In this document: piece by piece, positions 45,757-54,609 of the stretch
Position numbering within the stretch: position 1 is the first letter of the stretch
Layout: the number at the start of each line of letters is the position of its first letter
NCBI RefSeq assembly: GCF_000974485.1
Contig: NZ_BBOM01000006.1
Location: 124,001-188,000, forward strand
Direction: 5' to 3'
Origin: Streptomyces sp. NBRC 109706
Lineage (GTDB): Bacteria; Actinomycetota; Actinomycetes; Streptomycetales; Streptomycetaceae
Length of the DNA: 64,000 bases
The notes under the pieces: generated by a model
The model's database searches: none
The model's input: the letters and a program-made list of their open reading frames with translations, nothing else
Told to the model about the DNA's origin: nothing
Program-made: the position numbers and the translations under genes

Positions 45757-46658
45757 GCGACGGCCTCCTGGCTCGGTGCGGGCGAGGCGCTTCCGGTGAA
45801 CAGGGCGGGAGCGGCGGGGTTGCGGAGATGGGCCAGGATCAGCTCCTCCAGGGAGGGCTCCTCGGCCAGCCACGAGGCGTCGTCGACCGGCCCCCGCGGG
45901 CGCACCAGCGCGGTGTGGCCACGGCCGGTCGCGCCGGACTCCACGACGGTGTGCGGCGCGAAGTCCGGTGAGGTGCCGGTGAGTCGGGTGTGCGCGGTCA
46001 GCAGGCGCTCGCTCTCCCCGGCGAGCCTGATCCGCCCGTCGCCGAGCAGCAGCAGATAGTCGCAGGCGCTCTCCAACTCGGCGACGACATGGGAGGACAT
46101 GACGACGCTGGTGCCGTGCTCGACGGCGGCGGCCAGCAGGGCGCCCATCAGCTCCTGGCGGGCGACCGGATCCAGATCCGCCATCGGCTCGTCCAGCAGC
46201 AGCAGTTCCGCGCGTTTGCCCAGGGCCAGCGCGAGGGCGACCCGGGTGCGCTGGCCGCCGGAGAGGGCGCGGATCCTGGCGTTCGGCTCCAGACCGGCGC
46301 CGTACGCGGCCCGTTCGGCGGCCTGCTGGTCCCAGCGCCCGGGGTTGAGGTCGGCGCCGAGGCGGAGCGTGGCCGCCACGGTGAGCCGCGGGTACAGCGG
46401 GCGGTTCTGCGCCACATAGCCGATCCGCGCCCTGGACTCGGCCGGTCCCGCGCCGAGCACCCGCAGCGTTCCTCCCGTCGGGCGGCGCAGCCCCGCCGCC
46501 AGTGACAGCAGCGTGGACTTGCCGGCGCCGTTCGGGCCGACCAGTGCGCAGATCCGACCGGCGGGCAGCCGGAAGGAGCAGTCGCTCAGGACCGGAGCGC
46601 GGCGGCCGTGGCGCATCACGACCCGCCGTGCCTCAAGTGCGGCTGGTTCCCTGCTCAT
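45753..46658 (-). CDS. ABC transporter ATP-binding protein
   Basis: A 301-residue ATPase with Walker A ALVGPNGAGKSTLLSLAAGL, Q-loop YVAQNRPLY, signature ALSGGQRTRVALALALGK, Walker B LLLLDEPMADLDP and H-loop VMSSHVVAELES. The C-terminal 70 residues are an accessory region. Its start overlaps the GntR stop (ATGA) and its stop overlaps the permease start. The three genes form one operon like the ytrAB type, which often answers to cell-wall antibiotics. Confidence 0.93.
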   Translation of the reverse strand: MSREPAALEARRVVMRHGRRAPVLSDCSFRLPAGRICALVGPNGAGKSTLLSLAAGLRRPTGGTLRVLGAGPAESRARIGYVAQNRPLYPRLTVAATLRLGADLNPGRWDQQAAERAAYGAGLEPNARIRALSGGQRTRVALALALGKRAELLLLDEPMADLDPVARQELMGALLAAAVEHGTSVVMSSHVVAELESACDYLLLLGDGRIRLAGESERLLTAHTRLTGTSPDFAPHTVVESGATGRGHTALVRPRGPVDDASWLAEEPSLEELILAHLRNPAAPALFTGSASPAPSQEAVA

Positions 46659-47050
46659 CGCTCTCCCCGCTCTCCCTCGGTGAACTCCTGCTCCAGCGCG
46701 GAGCTGAACAGTGCGGCGACGTCATCGCGGGCGAGCCCGCCGGCGCGGGCGCGCCGCATCCAGTCGGTCAGCTCGGCGGCGAACGGCGACCGGTTCGGCG
46801 CCGCGCCCAGCGACTTCCGCACAAAGGTGCCGAGGCCGCGTCGGGCCTCCACCAGGCCCTCGCGCTCCAGTTCGCGATAGGCCTTGAGCACGGTGTTCGG
46901 GTTGATGGCGGTTGCCTCCACCACCGCGCGGGCGGTGGGCAGTTGGTCGCCCGGTTCGAGCAGGCCAAGACGCAGGGCCTGCTTTGTCTGCTGGACGATC
47001 TGCAGATACGTGGCCACACCCGTTCTCCGGTCGATCCGGTACTCGATCAC
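46655..47050 (-). CDS. GntR-family regulator, YtrA subfamily
   Basis: A 131-residue regulator with an N-terminal winged helix: TYLQIVQQTKQALRLGLLEP, GDQLPTARAVVEATAINPN, TVLKAYRELEREGLVEARRG. A short C-terminal helical part follows with no large effector domain, which is diagnostic of the YtrA group. It is the first gene of the ABC operon. The perfect palindrome at 47058-47085 lies just upstream of its start and is the obvious operator, so it should repress its own operon. Confidence 0.9.
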   Translation of the reverse strand: MIEYRIDRRTGVATYLQIVQQTKQALRLGLLEPGDQLPTARAVVEATAINPNTVLKAYRELEREGLVEARRGLGTFVRKSLGAAPNRSPFAAELTDWMRRARAGGLARDDVAALFSSALEQEFTEGERGER

Positions 47051-47057
47051 CTCAACC

Positions 47058-47085
47058 CCCTTTCACTACTTGATTAGTGAAAGGG
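47058..47085. promoter_or_regulatory. Operator palindrome of the GntR/ABC operon
   Basis: CCCTTTCACTA and TAGTGAAAGGG are perfect 11-bp arms around CTTGAT. The site is eight bases from the GntR start codon on the minus strand and overlaps the expected promoter. YtrA-type regulators bind long palindromes of this spacing. Confidence 0.8.
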
Positions 47086-47249
47086 TGATGCAGCATCGGG
47101 CCCCGCGTCAAGTCCGCCTGTCCGGCGCGGTGTTGGCGGGTTCGGCATATCCCGGTGTGGTTGCGGGTAGAGGCTGAGCGCCGTCGGTCCCTCGGGGCGC
47201 GTCGGCGGTGGCCGGGAAGGGCGGGGTGCGGCTCGCCGATGGAGCGTCC

Positions 47250-48332
47250 ATGCTGCGAATCCACTTCACCCCCGAGGACATGGCGCGGGTCAGGGTGGCG
47301 CCAGGTCCTGACTTCCTGTGGGAGATCACCAACAGCGTGCAGACGTTGCAACGGACCGACGGGGAGCGGGTGTTCGGCGCCTGGCGCCGTTGGGCGCGGC
47401 CCCGGCTGCCGCAGAGCCGACGGCTGCTCTCGCCGCTGCTGCCGCCCTACGGCTACTCGCCGGACTTCCTCACCCCCACGTCCGGCGACCGCACCACCCT
47501 CCAGTCCGCCGTCGACACCCTGCTCGGCACCCCACGCCCCCGGCTGCGCCAGGAGTTGACGCGGCTGGCCGCCTCCACCCGGCTGCCCGGCTGGACGCGC
47601 GCGCTCGCCGAGGGCGACGCGGACACCCTGGCGCGGCTGGGCGACGCGCTCCACGCCTACCAGGCGCAGGCGCTCCTCCCGCACTGGCGGCAGGTCCGCG
47701 CGGAGATCGACGCGGACCGCGCCCTGCGGTTGCAGAGCCTGATGGACGGCGGCACCGAGTGCCTGCTGGCGAGCCTCGGCCCCGACACCCGCTGGCGCCC
47801 GCCCGTGCTGGAGGTCAACTGTCCGGTGGACCAGCAGCTGCATCTGGCCGGCCGGGGGCTGGTGTTGCAGCCCTCGTTCTTCTGCTGGCCGGCCCCTACG
47901 ACGCTCGCGGACGGCAGGCTGCCGCCCGTCCTGGTCCATCCGATCCACCACTCGGCCGACTGGGCCTCGCGGTCGGCCGGGCCGTCGGCGGCGACGGGCC
48001 GCGATCCGCTGGGGCGCCTCCTCGGGAAGACCAGGGCGGAGCTGCTGCGGGCCGCCCGCACCGGCTGCTCGACGGTGGAGGTCGCGCGGATGTTGCGGGT
48101 GACGCACCCGGCCGTCAGCCAGCATATGAACGTGCTGCGCGCCGCCGGCCTGATCACCACGGTCCGCACAGCCGGCCGCGCCTTCCATCTCGCGACGGCG
48201 GAGGGGCGCGCGCTGCTGGCGGCGGAGGACCGCGGCGCGGGCGGCGCCATCGGTGAGGGTCCGGGCGCCGGGGTCAGTGAGGATCCGGGCGGCGGGGTCG
48301 GCGAAGATTCGAGCGGCGGGGCGCCCATGTAA
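47250..48332 (+). CDS. ArsR-type winged-helix regulator with a long N-terminal domain
   Basis: A 360-residue protein starting at the ATG at 47250, with GGAG nine bases upstream. The last 110 residues contain an ArsR-like winged helix (LLGKTRAELLRAARTGCSTV, VARMLRVTHPAVSQHMNVL, LITTVRTAGRAFHLATAEG). The first 240 residues, starting LRIHFTPEDMARVRVAPGPD, are a domain common in Streptomyces ArsR-like regulators of unknown ligand. The far C-terminus is a Gly/Asp-rich tail of repeats (GEGPGAG, SEDPGGG, GEDSSGG). Targets are unknown; the esterase gene downstream is a possible one. Confidence 0.8.
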   Translation: MLRIHFTPEDMARVRVAPGPDFLWEITNSVQTLQRTDGERVFGAWRRWARPRLPQSRRLLSPLLPPYGYSPDFLTPTSGDRTTLQSAVDTLLGTPRPRLRQELTRLAASTRLPGWTRALAEGDADTLARLGDALHAYQAQALLPHWRQVRAEIDADRALRLQSLMDGGTECLLASLGPDTRWRPPVLEVNCPVDQQLHLAGRGLVLQPSFFCWPAPTTLADGRLPPVLVHPIHHSADWASRSAGPSAATGRDPLGRLLGKTRAELLRAARTGCSTVEVARMLRVTHPAVSQHMNVLRAAGLITTVRTAGRAFHLATAEGRALLAAEDRGAGGAIGEGPGAGVSEDPGGGVGEDSSGGAPM

Positions 48333-48469
48333 GCCTGGGCTTACGTCTCTTGTGCCGGTCCGGGGCGGGGCAGCACCCTTGCCTCTCGTACGGCCGTTCC
48401 CCAGGCCCCGCCCGCGCACGTCCGCCGTCCCGGTCAAGGGCGTGAGGGCCCGATTCCCCCCCGGAGGCC

Positions 48470-49480
48470 ATGTTGAGCACGCACCGTCCGAGCCGTCCCA
48501 CCCGTCCGACCCGCAGGGGTGCCCTGAAGGCCGCCGCCGGGATCACCGCGCTGACGGCCCTCGGCGGGGCCGGCCTCGTGGCGTCGGCCTCCGCCGCGCA
48601 CGCCGCCGGCGACGGCTTCGGCCTGCGCATCGTCGACCGCGCCGAGAGCGACCCCAGGATGTGGTACTACCGTTTCGCCACCGACGAGATCGGCTGGGAC
48701 CCCGGGGTCAACGTCCTTCTCCCGGACGGCTACCACACCTCGGGGCGCCGCTATCCGGTCCTCTACCTCTTCCACGGCGGCGGCGTCGACCAGGACTTCA
48801 TCAGCTTCGACCGGCTGGGCATCCGCGCCTGGACGGCGGGGAAGCCGCTGATCGTGGTGATGCCCGACGGCGGCAGCGCCGGCTGGTACTCCAACCCGGT
48901 CAACACCAATGTCGGCCCCCGCAACTGGGAGAACTTCCATATCAACCAGCTGCTGCCCTGGGTCGACGCCAACTTCCGCACCTACGCGGAGTACGACGGC
49001 CGCGCCGTCTCCGGGTTCTCCATGGGCGGGTTCGGCGCGCTGAAGTACGCGGCCAAGTACTACGGGCACTTCGCCTCCGTCAGCTCCCACTCCGGACCGG
49101 CCAGCCTGCGCCGGGACTTCGGCCTGGTCACCCACTGGGCCAACGTCTCGTCGGCCGCCGTGGAGTTGGGCGGCGGCACGGTCTACGGGGCGCCGCTGTG
49201 GGACGAGGCACGGGTCACGGCCGACAACCCGGTGCAGCGGGTGGAGAGCTACCGCAACAAGCGGGTGTTCCTGGTGGCCGGCACCAGCCCCGACCCGGTC
49301 AACTGGTTCGACACCGTCAACGAGACCCAGGTACTCGCCGGCCAGCGGGAGTTCCGCGGCGTTCTCGGCTCGGCCGGGATCCCGCACGAATGGCATGAGC
49401 CGGCGGGCGGCCACTTCGTCCGCCCCGACCTCTTCCTCCGCGACCTGGACGGGATCGTCGCCCGTCTCCGCAGGGCCTGA
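48470..49480 (+). CDS. Secreted alpha/beta-hydrolase esterase (esterase D/antigen 85-like)
   Basis: A 336-residue protein with a Tat-like signal (TRRGALKAAAGITALTALGG) ending near AHA-44, and a CE1-type esterase domain. Motifs are NVLLPDGYHTSGRRYPVLYL, FHGGGVDQDF, the nucleophile elbow SGFSMGGFGAL, and the late AGGHF which supplies the His. GGAGG precedes the ATG. It hydrolyses an ester outside the cell; relatives include feruloyl and acyl esterases and mycolyltransferase-like enzymes. Together with the next gene, also Tat-exported, it may form a small secreted pair. Confidence 0.85.
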   Translation: MLSTHRPSRPTRPTRRGALKAAAGITALTALGGAGLVASASAAHAAGDGFGLRIVDRAESDPRMWYYRFATDEIGWDPGVNVLLPDGYHTSGRRYPVLYLFHGGGVDQDFISFDRLGIRAWTAGKPLIVVMPDGGSAGWYSNPVNTNVGPRNWENFHINQLLPWVDANFRTYAEYDGRAVSGFSMGGFGALKYAAKYYGHFASVSSHSGPASLRRDFGLVTHWANVSSAAVELGGGTVYGAPLWDEARVTADNPVQRVESYRNKRVFLVAGTSPDPVNWFDTVNETQVLAGQREFRGVLGSAGIPHEWHEPAGGHFVRPDLFLRDLDGIVARLRRA

Positions 49481-49541
49481 CCTCCCCGGTACGGCCTGAC
49501 CTCCCCCGTTCCCCCCACGCGTCGGCCCCGGGAGTCCCGTC

Positions 49542-50651
49542 ATGCGCGAATCGAACGAACCCTCACGTTCACCTTCCGGCCGGCCGGCCGGGCCGAGCCG
49601 GCGGGCGTTGCTGCGCTCCGGCGCGGTCGGCGGGCTCGCGCTGGCGGGCGTCGGCGCCGGCGCCCCGGGGGCGGCCGCCGCCGCGCCGCCGGCCACCGGG
49701 GCGAAGGTGCGCGACCTCACCGGGCCCGCCCAGACCGGCCGGTTCGCCGCGCCCTGGACGGACCTCGGCATCCCGGCGCGGTGCCCCGACGGCTCGCTGC
49801 TCTTCGTCTGCGGCGACACCTTCGACGGCGACGGCGTCGGCGGCCCCGACTGGCGGTCGCCCGTGGGGCTGCGCTCGTCCGATCCCGCGCCCGAATCGCT
49901 TCTCATCGACGGCAGCGTCGGCGGCGCCCGCGCCGTCGGCCTCGTCCCCGAGGGTCACACGGGCGGCACCACCGCCATTCCGTCCGATGTCTTCACCATC
50001 GGGTCGACGATGTATATGCACCTCATGCGCGGGGTGATCTACCAGACCCACCACACGGACTTCTGGCGCTCCGACGACAACGGCGAGACCTGGCAGTACC
50101 TCTGCCAGTGGCCGGGCGACCAACACGGCGGCCAGTTCCAGCAGAAGACGTACGCGGTCGCCGACGACGGCTACTGCTACGTCCTCTCGACGGCCTTCAA
50201 CCGCGAGGTGACCTCGGCGCTGCTGCTGCACCGGGTGCCACAGAACGCCCTGGGCGATCCGGCGGCCTACGAGCCCTGGGGGTACGCGGGCGGCGTCTGG
50301 GCCTGGGGCCATCCGCCGACCTCGGTGACGGCCGCGCGCCGCTGGGGCGAGATCTGCTTCCGGGCCATGGCCGGCAGGTACGCGCTGACCTGGCTCAACA
50401 TGAGCCCGTTGGACATCAGGGCGCAGATCTTCGCGCTGCCCACGTCGAACCTGTTCACCACCCCGGAACAGACGATGATCGTTCCGACCGTGCCGGGACT
50501 GGAGGGCGGCAACGCGGTGGCAAGCCCCTACGGCGGCTTCATCATCCCGGGGTCGAGCTTCGACGACCTCCATATCGCCGTCAGCCAGTGGTACGACAAC
50601 CAGAACTACCGGGTCATGCAGTACCGGATCAACGGGCTGCTGGCGGGCTGA
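49542..50651 (+). CDS. Secreted DUF4185-type protein
   Basis: A 369-residue protein with a Tat signal (SRRALLRSGAVGGLALAGVG) ending near AAA-48. The mature part is a beta-propeller-like domain of the DUF4185 type: FVCGDTFDGDGVGGPDWRSP, TTAIPSDVFTIGSTMYMHLM, DFWRSDDNGETWQ, and GGNAVASPYGGFIIPGSSFD. DUF4185 proteins are secreted and resemble five-bladed sugar-active propellers, but no activity is assigned here. Its 3' end overlaps the convergent TetR gene by 23 bases. Confidence 0.8.
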   Translation: MRESNEPSRSPSGRPAGPSRRALLRSGAVGGLALAGVGAGAPGAAAAAPPATGAKVRDLTGPAQTGRFAAPWTDLGIPARCPDGSLLFVCGDTFDGDGVGGPDWRSPVGLRSSDPAPESLLIDGSVGGARAVGLVPEGHTGGTTAIPSDVFTIGSTMYMHLMRGVIYQTHHTDFWRSDDNGETWQYLCQWPGDQHGGQFQQKTYAVADDGYCYVLSTAFNREVTSALLLHRVPQNALGDPAAYEPWGYAGGVWAWGHPPTSVTAARRWGEICFRAMAGRYALTWLNMSPLDIRAQIFALPTSNLFTTPEQTMIVPTVPGLEGGNAVASPYGGFIIPGSSFDDLHIAVSQWYDNQNYRVMQYRINGLLAG

Positions 50652-51204
50652 CCGGCCCCGGCTCGGGCGCGCCGCCACGGAGTCCGTCGAGTATCACCGT
50701 CGAGACCGCGTCATCGGCCTTGGCGCCGGGCCGGCAGACGACCATGCTGAACAGTTCGAGGATCTCGGCCGGGGCGAGGTCGGCGCGGACGCTGCCGTCC
50801 CGCTGCCCCCGGACGATGACCGCCGTGAGCGACCGATTGCCCTCCTCGCTCAGCGCATCCAGAGCTTCGGTGCTCGGCAGGTCCTGTGTCAGGGTCTTGA
50901 CCAGGGCCAACGGCAGCCCGGCGCAGTGCCGCGCGATCTCGTTGAGGTCCCGCCATCCCGTTGCCCCCGCTGCCCGCTCGGCCTCGACCTGGCGGGTGAG
51001 GGCCAACAGGCCCCGCATGGCGTCCGCGGCGATCTCAATCACCAACGCCCGCCGGTCGGGGAAGTGCCGGTAGAGGGTGCCGACGGCGACGCCCGCCGTA
51101 TGGGCGATCTCCTCCATCGAGACGGCCGGACCGCGCGCCGCGAACAGGCCGAGCGCGGCGGCGACGATCCGCCCACGGTTACGCCGCGCGTCCGCCCGCA
51201 TCAT
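50629..51204 (-). CDS. TetR-family transcriptional regulator
   Basis: A 191-residue repressor. The N-terminal helix-turn-helix is complete (RGRIVAAALGLFAARGPAVS, MEEIAHTAGVAVGTLYRHFP) and a TetR C-terminal ligand-binding domain follows. It is divergent from the LLM oxidoreductase gene, with the palindrome TCAGGTTA/TAACCTGA between them. It most likely controls itself and the oxidoreductase. The ligand is unknown. Confidence 0.92.
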   Translation of the reverse strand: MMRADARRNRGRIVAAALGLFAARGPAVSMEEIAHTAGVAVGTLYRHFPDRRALVIEIAADAMRGLLALTRQVEAERAAGATGWRDLNEIARHCAGLPLALVKTLTQDLPSTEALDALSEEGNRSLTAVIVRGQRDGSVRADLAPAEILELFSMVVCRPGAKADDAVSTVILDGLRGGAPEPGPVSPPAAR

Positions 51205-51272
51205 CCACTTCCGTCCCGCGTAGCCACTGAGTCGTTCCCGGGTTCGTTCCCGGGTCGTTCCTGCGTCGCCGC

Positions 51273-51295
51273 TCAGGTTATGCTGCCTAACCTGA
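51273..51295. promoter_or_regulatory. Palindromic operator in the TetR/LLM divergon
   Basis: TCAGGTTA (51273-51280) and TAACCTGA (51288-51295) are perfect 8-bp arms with a 7-bp spacer, lying about midway between the divergent TetR and oxidoreductase starts. This fits a TetR binding site. Confidence 0.65.
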
Positions 51296-51374
51296 AGACG
51301 AGCTTCACCTTCTGGTACTGCTCCTGCTTCTTCCGTCCTTCTCGCTCTTCCCGATCCTCCGATTCGAGGTCCCC

Positions 51375-52298
51375 ATGCTGATAGGCACCTATGTCACGGG
51401 AGTCGGCGCCACCCTGCCCGCCGTGCTGGACGAGGTCCGAGCCGCGCGGGCGGCCGGGCTGGACAGCGTCTACTTCCCGCAGTTGACCGGATGGGATCCG
51501 CTGACCCTGACCGCGCTGGCCGGACGTGAGGTGCCGGACATCGGCCTGGGCACCGCCATCGTGCGGACCTACCCGACCCATCCGCTGGCCCTCGCCGGCC
51601 AGGCACTGACCGCGCAGGCGGCGACGGACGGCCGTCTCACCCTGGGCGTCGGTCCCAGCCACCGGCAGATCATCGAGGGCGCCTACGGGCTCTCCTTCGA
51701 GCGTCCGGCCCGCCATACGCGGGAGTATCTGGAGGCCCTTGGGCCGCTGTTGCGCGGCGAGACCGTGCAGTACCGGGGGGAGACGGTCGCGGCGAACGGC
51801 TCGATCGACGCGGTCGGCGTCCGTCCTCCGTCGGTGCTGCTCTCCGCGCTGGGGCCGGTGATGCTGCGCATCGCCGGCGAGTTGACCGACGGCACCACCA
51901 CCACCTGGGCGGGGCCCGACCTGATCGCCGAACACATCACCCCGGCCCTCCGGACGGCCGCCGAGGCGGCGGGACGCCCCACACCGCGCGTCGTCGCTTC
52001 GACAATCGGCGCCGTGACCGCCCGACCCGACGCGCTCCGCGAGGAGATCGCGGCGGCCTACGGAATCGCCGGCGACTTCGCGAGCTACCGGCGGATCATC
52101 GACCTCCAGAACCTCTCCGGCCCCCAGGACACCGCCCTCCTCGGCGACGAGTCCACCCTCGCCAAGGAGATCAACCGCTTCGCGGCGGCCGGCGTGACAG
52201 AACTCCTCTTCGGCATCATCGGCACCCCGGACGAACAACACCGCACCCTCGACTTCCTCGCCGAACTCCGCACCCAGCGCGCGGAATCGACCACCTGA
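51375..52298 (+). CDS. LLM-class flavin/F420-dependent oxidoreductase
   Basis: A 307-residue luciferase-like monooxygenase family protein. Features are the first strand MLIGTYVTGVGATLPAVLDE, GLDSVYFPQLTGWDPLTL, IGLGTAIVRTYPTHPLALAG, LTLGVGPSHRQIIEGAYGL and the later LADGTTTTW-like segment. In actinomycetes such proteins mostly use coenzyme F420. It is divergently transcribed from a TetR gene that probably represses it. The substrate is unknown; detoxification or a redox tailoring role is typical. Confidence 0.9.
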   Translation: MLIGTYVTGVGATLPAVLDEVRAARAAGLDSVYFPQLTGWDPLTLTALAGREVPDIGLGTAIVRTYPTHPLALAGQALTAQAATDGRLTLGVGPSHRQIIEGAYGLSFERPARHTREYLEALGPLLRGETVQYRGETVAANGSIDAVGVRPPSVLLSALGPVMLRIAGELTDGTTTTWAGPDLIAEHITPALRTAAEAAGRPTPRVVASTIGAVTARPDALREEIAAAYGIAGDFASYRRIIDLQNLSGPQDTALLGDESTLAKEINRFAAAGVTELLFGIIGTPDEQHRTLDFLAELRTQRAESTT

Positions 52299-52315
52299 CA
52301 CCGCCCGCCGGCGGT

Positions 52316-52891
52316 TCAGGCCGGTCGGGGTGTGGTCGGTTGGGCGCTGGGGTGGCGGCGGCGGTGGTAGGCGATGGCGAGGGCCGTGACCAGGGGGCCC
52401 CAGGCCGCGAGGGGGAGATAGGCGCCGACGAGGGCGACGCGTTGGACGCCGGGGCTGGTCATCTCCGAGACGGGGGTGCCGTAGCCGGCATGGACGCCCC
52501 AGGCGGCATAGGCGCAGGCGGCGATGACGATCAGGCCGCCCACCAGCGCCGGCACCGTGGCGGCCGGCGGGGGCACCCGACGGCCGCCGACGAACGGGAG
52601 CCGGCGCGGCGTCACCTCGCCCCAGGACTGCACCAGCCCCAGGGCCAGCATGGCGACGCCGAGTTGGCCGACGCTGAGCACGGTCAGGTACGGGTACTCC
52701 CACCCGTGCAGACGCATCTCCTGGTGCACCGGAACGCGCGCGACCAGCGCGATGCGCCACAGGACCGACGGAATGTTGACCAGGACCACCGCGAACGCCG
52801 AGATCCTGGCCCACCTCGGCACATCGGGCAACGTCCGGAACAACGGGTGCCCCGCGACGCGTCCACGGAGCCCGACCACCCTGCCGACCAT
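52316..52891 (-). CDS. Integral membrane protein, unknown function
   Basis: A 191-residue protein starting at the ATG at 52891, with GAGGAGG upstream. It has four or five likely membrane spans: ISAFAVVLVNIPSVLWRIAL, LTVLSVGQLGVAMLALGLV, ALVGGLIVIAACAYAAWGV, VALVGAYLPLAAWGPLVTAL. I do not recognise the family. It is convergent with the oxidoreductase gene. Confidence 0.65.
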   Translation of the reverse strand: MVGRVVGLRGRVAGHPLFRTLPDVPRWARISAFAVVLVNIPSVLWRIALVARVPVHQEMRLHGWEYPYLTVLSVGQLGVAMLALGLVQSWGEVTPRRLPFVGGRRVPPPAATVPALVGGLIVIAACAYAAWGVHAGYGTPVSEMTSPGVQRVALVGAYLPLAAWGPLVTALAIAYHRRRHPSAQPTTPRPA

Positions 52892-53019
52892 CCGAGTTCC
52901 CCCTCCTCGCGCCAACTCCCCAGCGGCATCGTCTCCCGTGGAACACCCCCGCCGGATCGTCCCCGTAGCTGGTTCGACTACGCCCGGAGGATGACCTTCG
53001 TCCTGACCGGTCGGCGCGG

Positions 53020-53826
53020 CTAGGGCATGTCGCTGTCGCGGGTGAGGTGTTCGATGAGGTGGCGGGCGCGGGTGTTTTCGTGGAGGAGGGTGGTGACCAG
53101 GGGGGCGGTGTCCGTGGTCGTTTCGAGGTAGTGGGAGGGGGGTCGGGGGTCGGTGGGTGGGAGCCGTACGGTGTCGGTGTCGAGGGCGTGGTGGACCGAT
53201 GCGTAGTCGATGCCCCGGTGGGCCAGTCGCTCGCCGCCGGCGTACCACCGGGTCGGGAACGGGCCGCGTAGGCGCACCAGATGGGGGTAGCGCCGGGCGA
53301 CCTCGTGGAGGGCGAGGACGGCCAGCAGGATGTGTTCGGTGCCGACCGTTCGGTCGCCACGGCGGCGGGCCTGCTCGTGGGTCTCCTCGGTGAGCCAGGG
53401 CTGTTGGACGGGCCCTCGCGCGTAGCGGGCGCGGCCGAGGAGGATGTCACGGGTGGGGTGCAGGCGGGGGTCGAGCAGCAGGGCCCGCAGCAGATGTGCG
53501 GTGCCGAACCTGCTTGCGCCCTCCCGTCGCGCCAACTCCATCGCGGCGGTGAGCGCCCGCGCGGCGGCGCCGGTGTAACTGACGTTTCGCCGACCGGAGT
53601 TGCCCAGGACATCCCGGGCCGCGATGGTCCGTTCGGCGGCTTCGGCGGCTTCGGCGGCCTCGGCGGCCTCGGCGGCTTCGGCGGCCTCGGTGTCGCGCCA
53701 GGCGTCGTCCCGTAGCGCCGTCAGCAGATGTCTGGTGCCGACGGCGCCGCCCTTCTCGCGCGCGCGGCGAGCGGCGGCGGCCAGTACCGCCCTTGCGCTT
53801 CGGTCGGGCTCCGGCACCGCCACCAC
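53020..53826 (-). CDS. Clp N-terminal (double Clp repeat) domain protein
   Basis: A 268-residue protein with two ClpA/B-type N-terminal repeats: AVLAAAARRAREKGGAVGTR HLLTALRDD and later LTAAMELARREGASRFGTAH LLRALL, with a third similar stretch at GTEHILLAVLA. It lacks AAA ATPase domains, so it is not a Clp chaperone itself. Streptomyces have many such stand-alone Clp_N proteins of unknown function, thought to bind substrates or peptides. A run of Glu-Ala-Ala units (about residues 47-65), coded by 9-bp repeats, interrupts the first repeat. It lies 170 bp downstream of the GAF gene and may belong to the same transcript. Confidence 0.75.
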   Translation of the reverse strand: MVAVPEPDRSARAVLAAAARRAREKGGAVGTRHLLTALRDDAWRDTEAAEAAEAAEAAEAAEAAERTIAARDVLGNSGRRNVSYTGAAARALTAAMELARREGASRFGTAHLLRALLLDPRLHPTRDILLGRARYARGPVQQPWLTEETHEQARRRGDRTVGTEHILLAVLALHEVARRYPHLVRLRGPFPTRWYAGGERLAHRGIDYASVHHALDTDTVRLPPTDPRPPSHYLETTTDTAPLVTTLLHENTRARHLIEHLTRDSDMP

Positions 53827-53996
53827 CTCCGAACTCCTCCCCCAGGGGGACAGGCATGGCCGGGACCCTGCGGCGAACGGTTGGGAGTGGCGGCTCCGGG
53901 GCTTCTGTGGCGTCGGCCGGGCGCCGGGGGCGGGTGGACGGTGGCCCTGTCCGCCGGCTGGCGTGTTCTGTGAACCGGCCGGCGGGGCACGGGCGT

Positions 53997-54584
53997 TCAG
54001 CCGTCGAGAAGGCGGCGGGCCTCGGAGAGCAGGCGGAGCAGTTCGGTGCGGGTCGGGCCGTCGGGGCCCGGGGCGGGGGCGGCCGGTCGGGGGATGTGGC
54101 GGGTGAGGACCTGGAGGGCCACGGCGGCCTGGCGGGCGAAGAGGGCGAGGACATCGAGTTCGGAGAGGCCCGATCTGGCCTGCGGTGAGGGGTCGAGCAC
54201 TTCGAGGACGCCGAGGACGTCGTCGCCGTGGACCAGCGGGGCGGCCATCAGCGCGTTCGGCACATACCCGGTCGACTTGGCGATGCTGCGGTCGAACGAC
54301 GGGTTGGCGTGCAGATCGTCGACGACCATCGGTTCGCCGGAGGCGGCGACCCAGCCGGCGATGCCCCGGCCGGCCGGGAAGCGGGAGCCGACCAGGAACT
54401 CCTCGCCCTGCCCCGCGACGGCGCCGAAGATCATCTCGTCGGCCTCGGCGTCGAGCAGCAGGACGGAGCTGGCCTGCGCTCCGAAGATGGCGCAGGCGGT
54501 TTCGACCACCGACTGCAGGAGTTCCGTCACCGCCGGATCGGGGCCGGGTCCGGTGGGCGCGGCGGGCTTGATCGTCTGGGCCAT
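53997..54584 (-). CDS. GAF-domain protein
   Basis: A 195-residue protein from the ATG at 54584, which has GGAAGG at a good distance; an ATG at 54623 overlapping the subtilase gene would add 13 residues. The GAF domain includes VVETACAIFGAQASSVLLLD, GSRFPAGRGIAGWVAASGEP, VVDDLHANPSFDRSIAKSTG and ALMAAPLVHGDDVLGVLEVL. There is no output domain; the C-terminal tail is Pro-rich then helical. GAF domains bind small ligands including cyclic nucleotides. The operon also encodes a nucleotide cyclase domain, so this protein could read that cyclase's product. That link is inference. Confidence 0.82.
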   Translation of the reverse strand: MAQTIKPAAPTGPGPDPAVTELLQSVVETACAIFGAQASSVLLLDAEADEMIFGAVAGQGEEFLVGSRFPAGRGIAGWVAASGEPMVVDDLHANPSFDRSIAKSTGYVPNALMAAPLVHGDDVLGVLEVLDPSPQARSGLSELDVLALFARQAAVALQVLTRHIPRPAAPAPGPDGPTRTELLRLLSEARRLLDG

Positions 54585-54609
54585 GAGGTCCCCTTCCGCC
54601 TCGGCGGCG

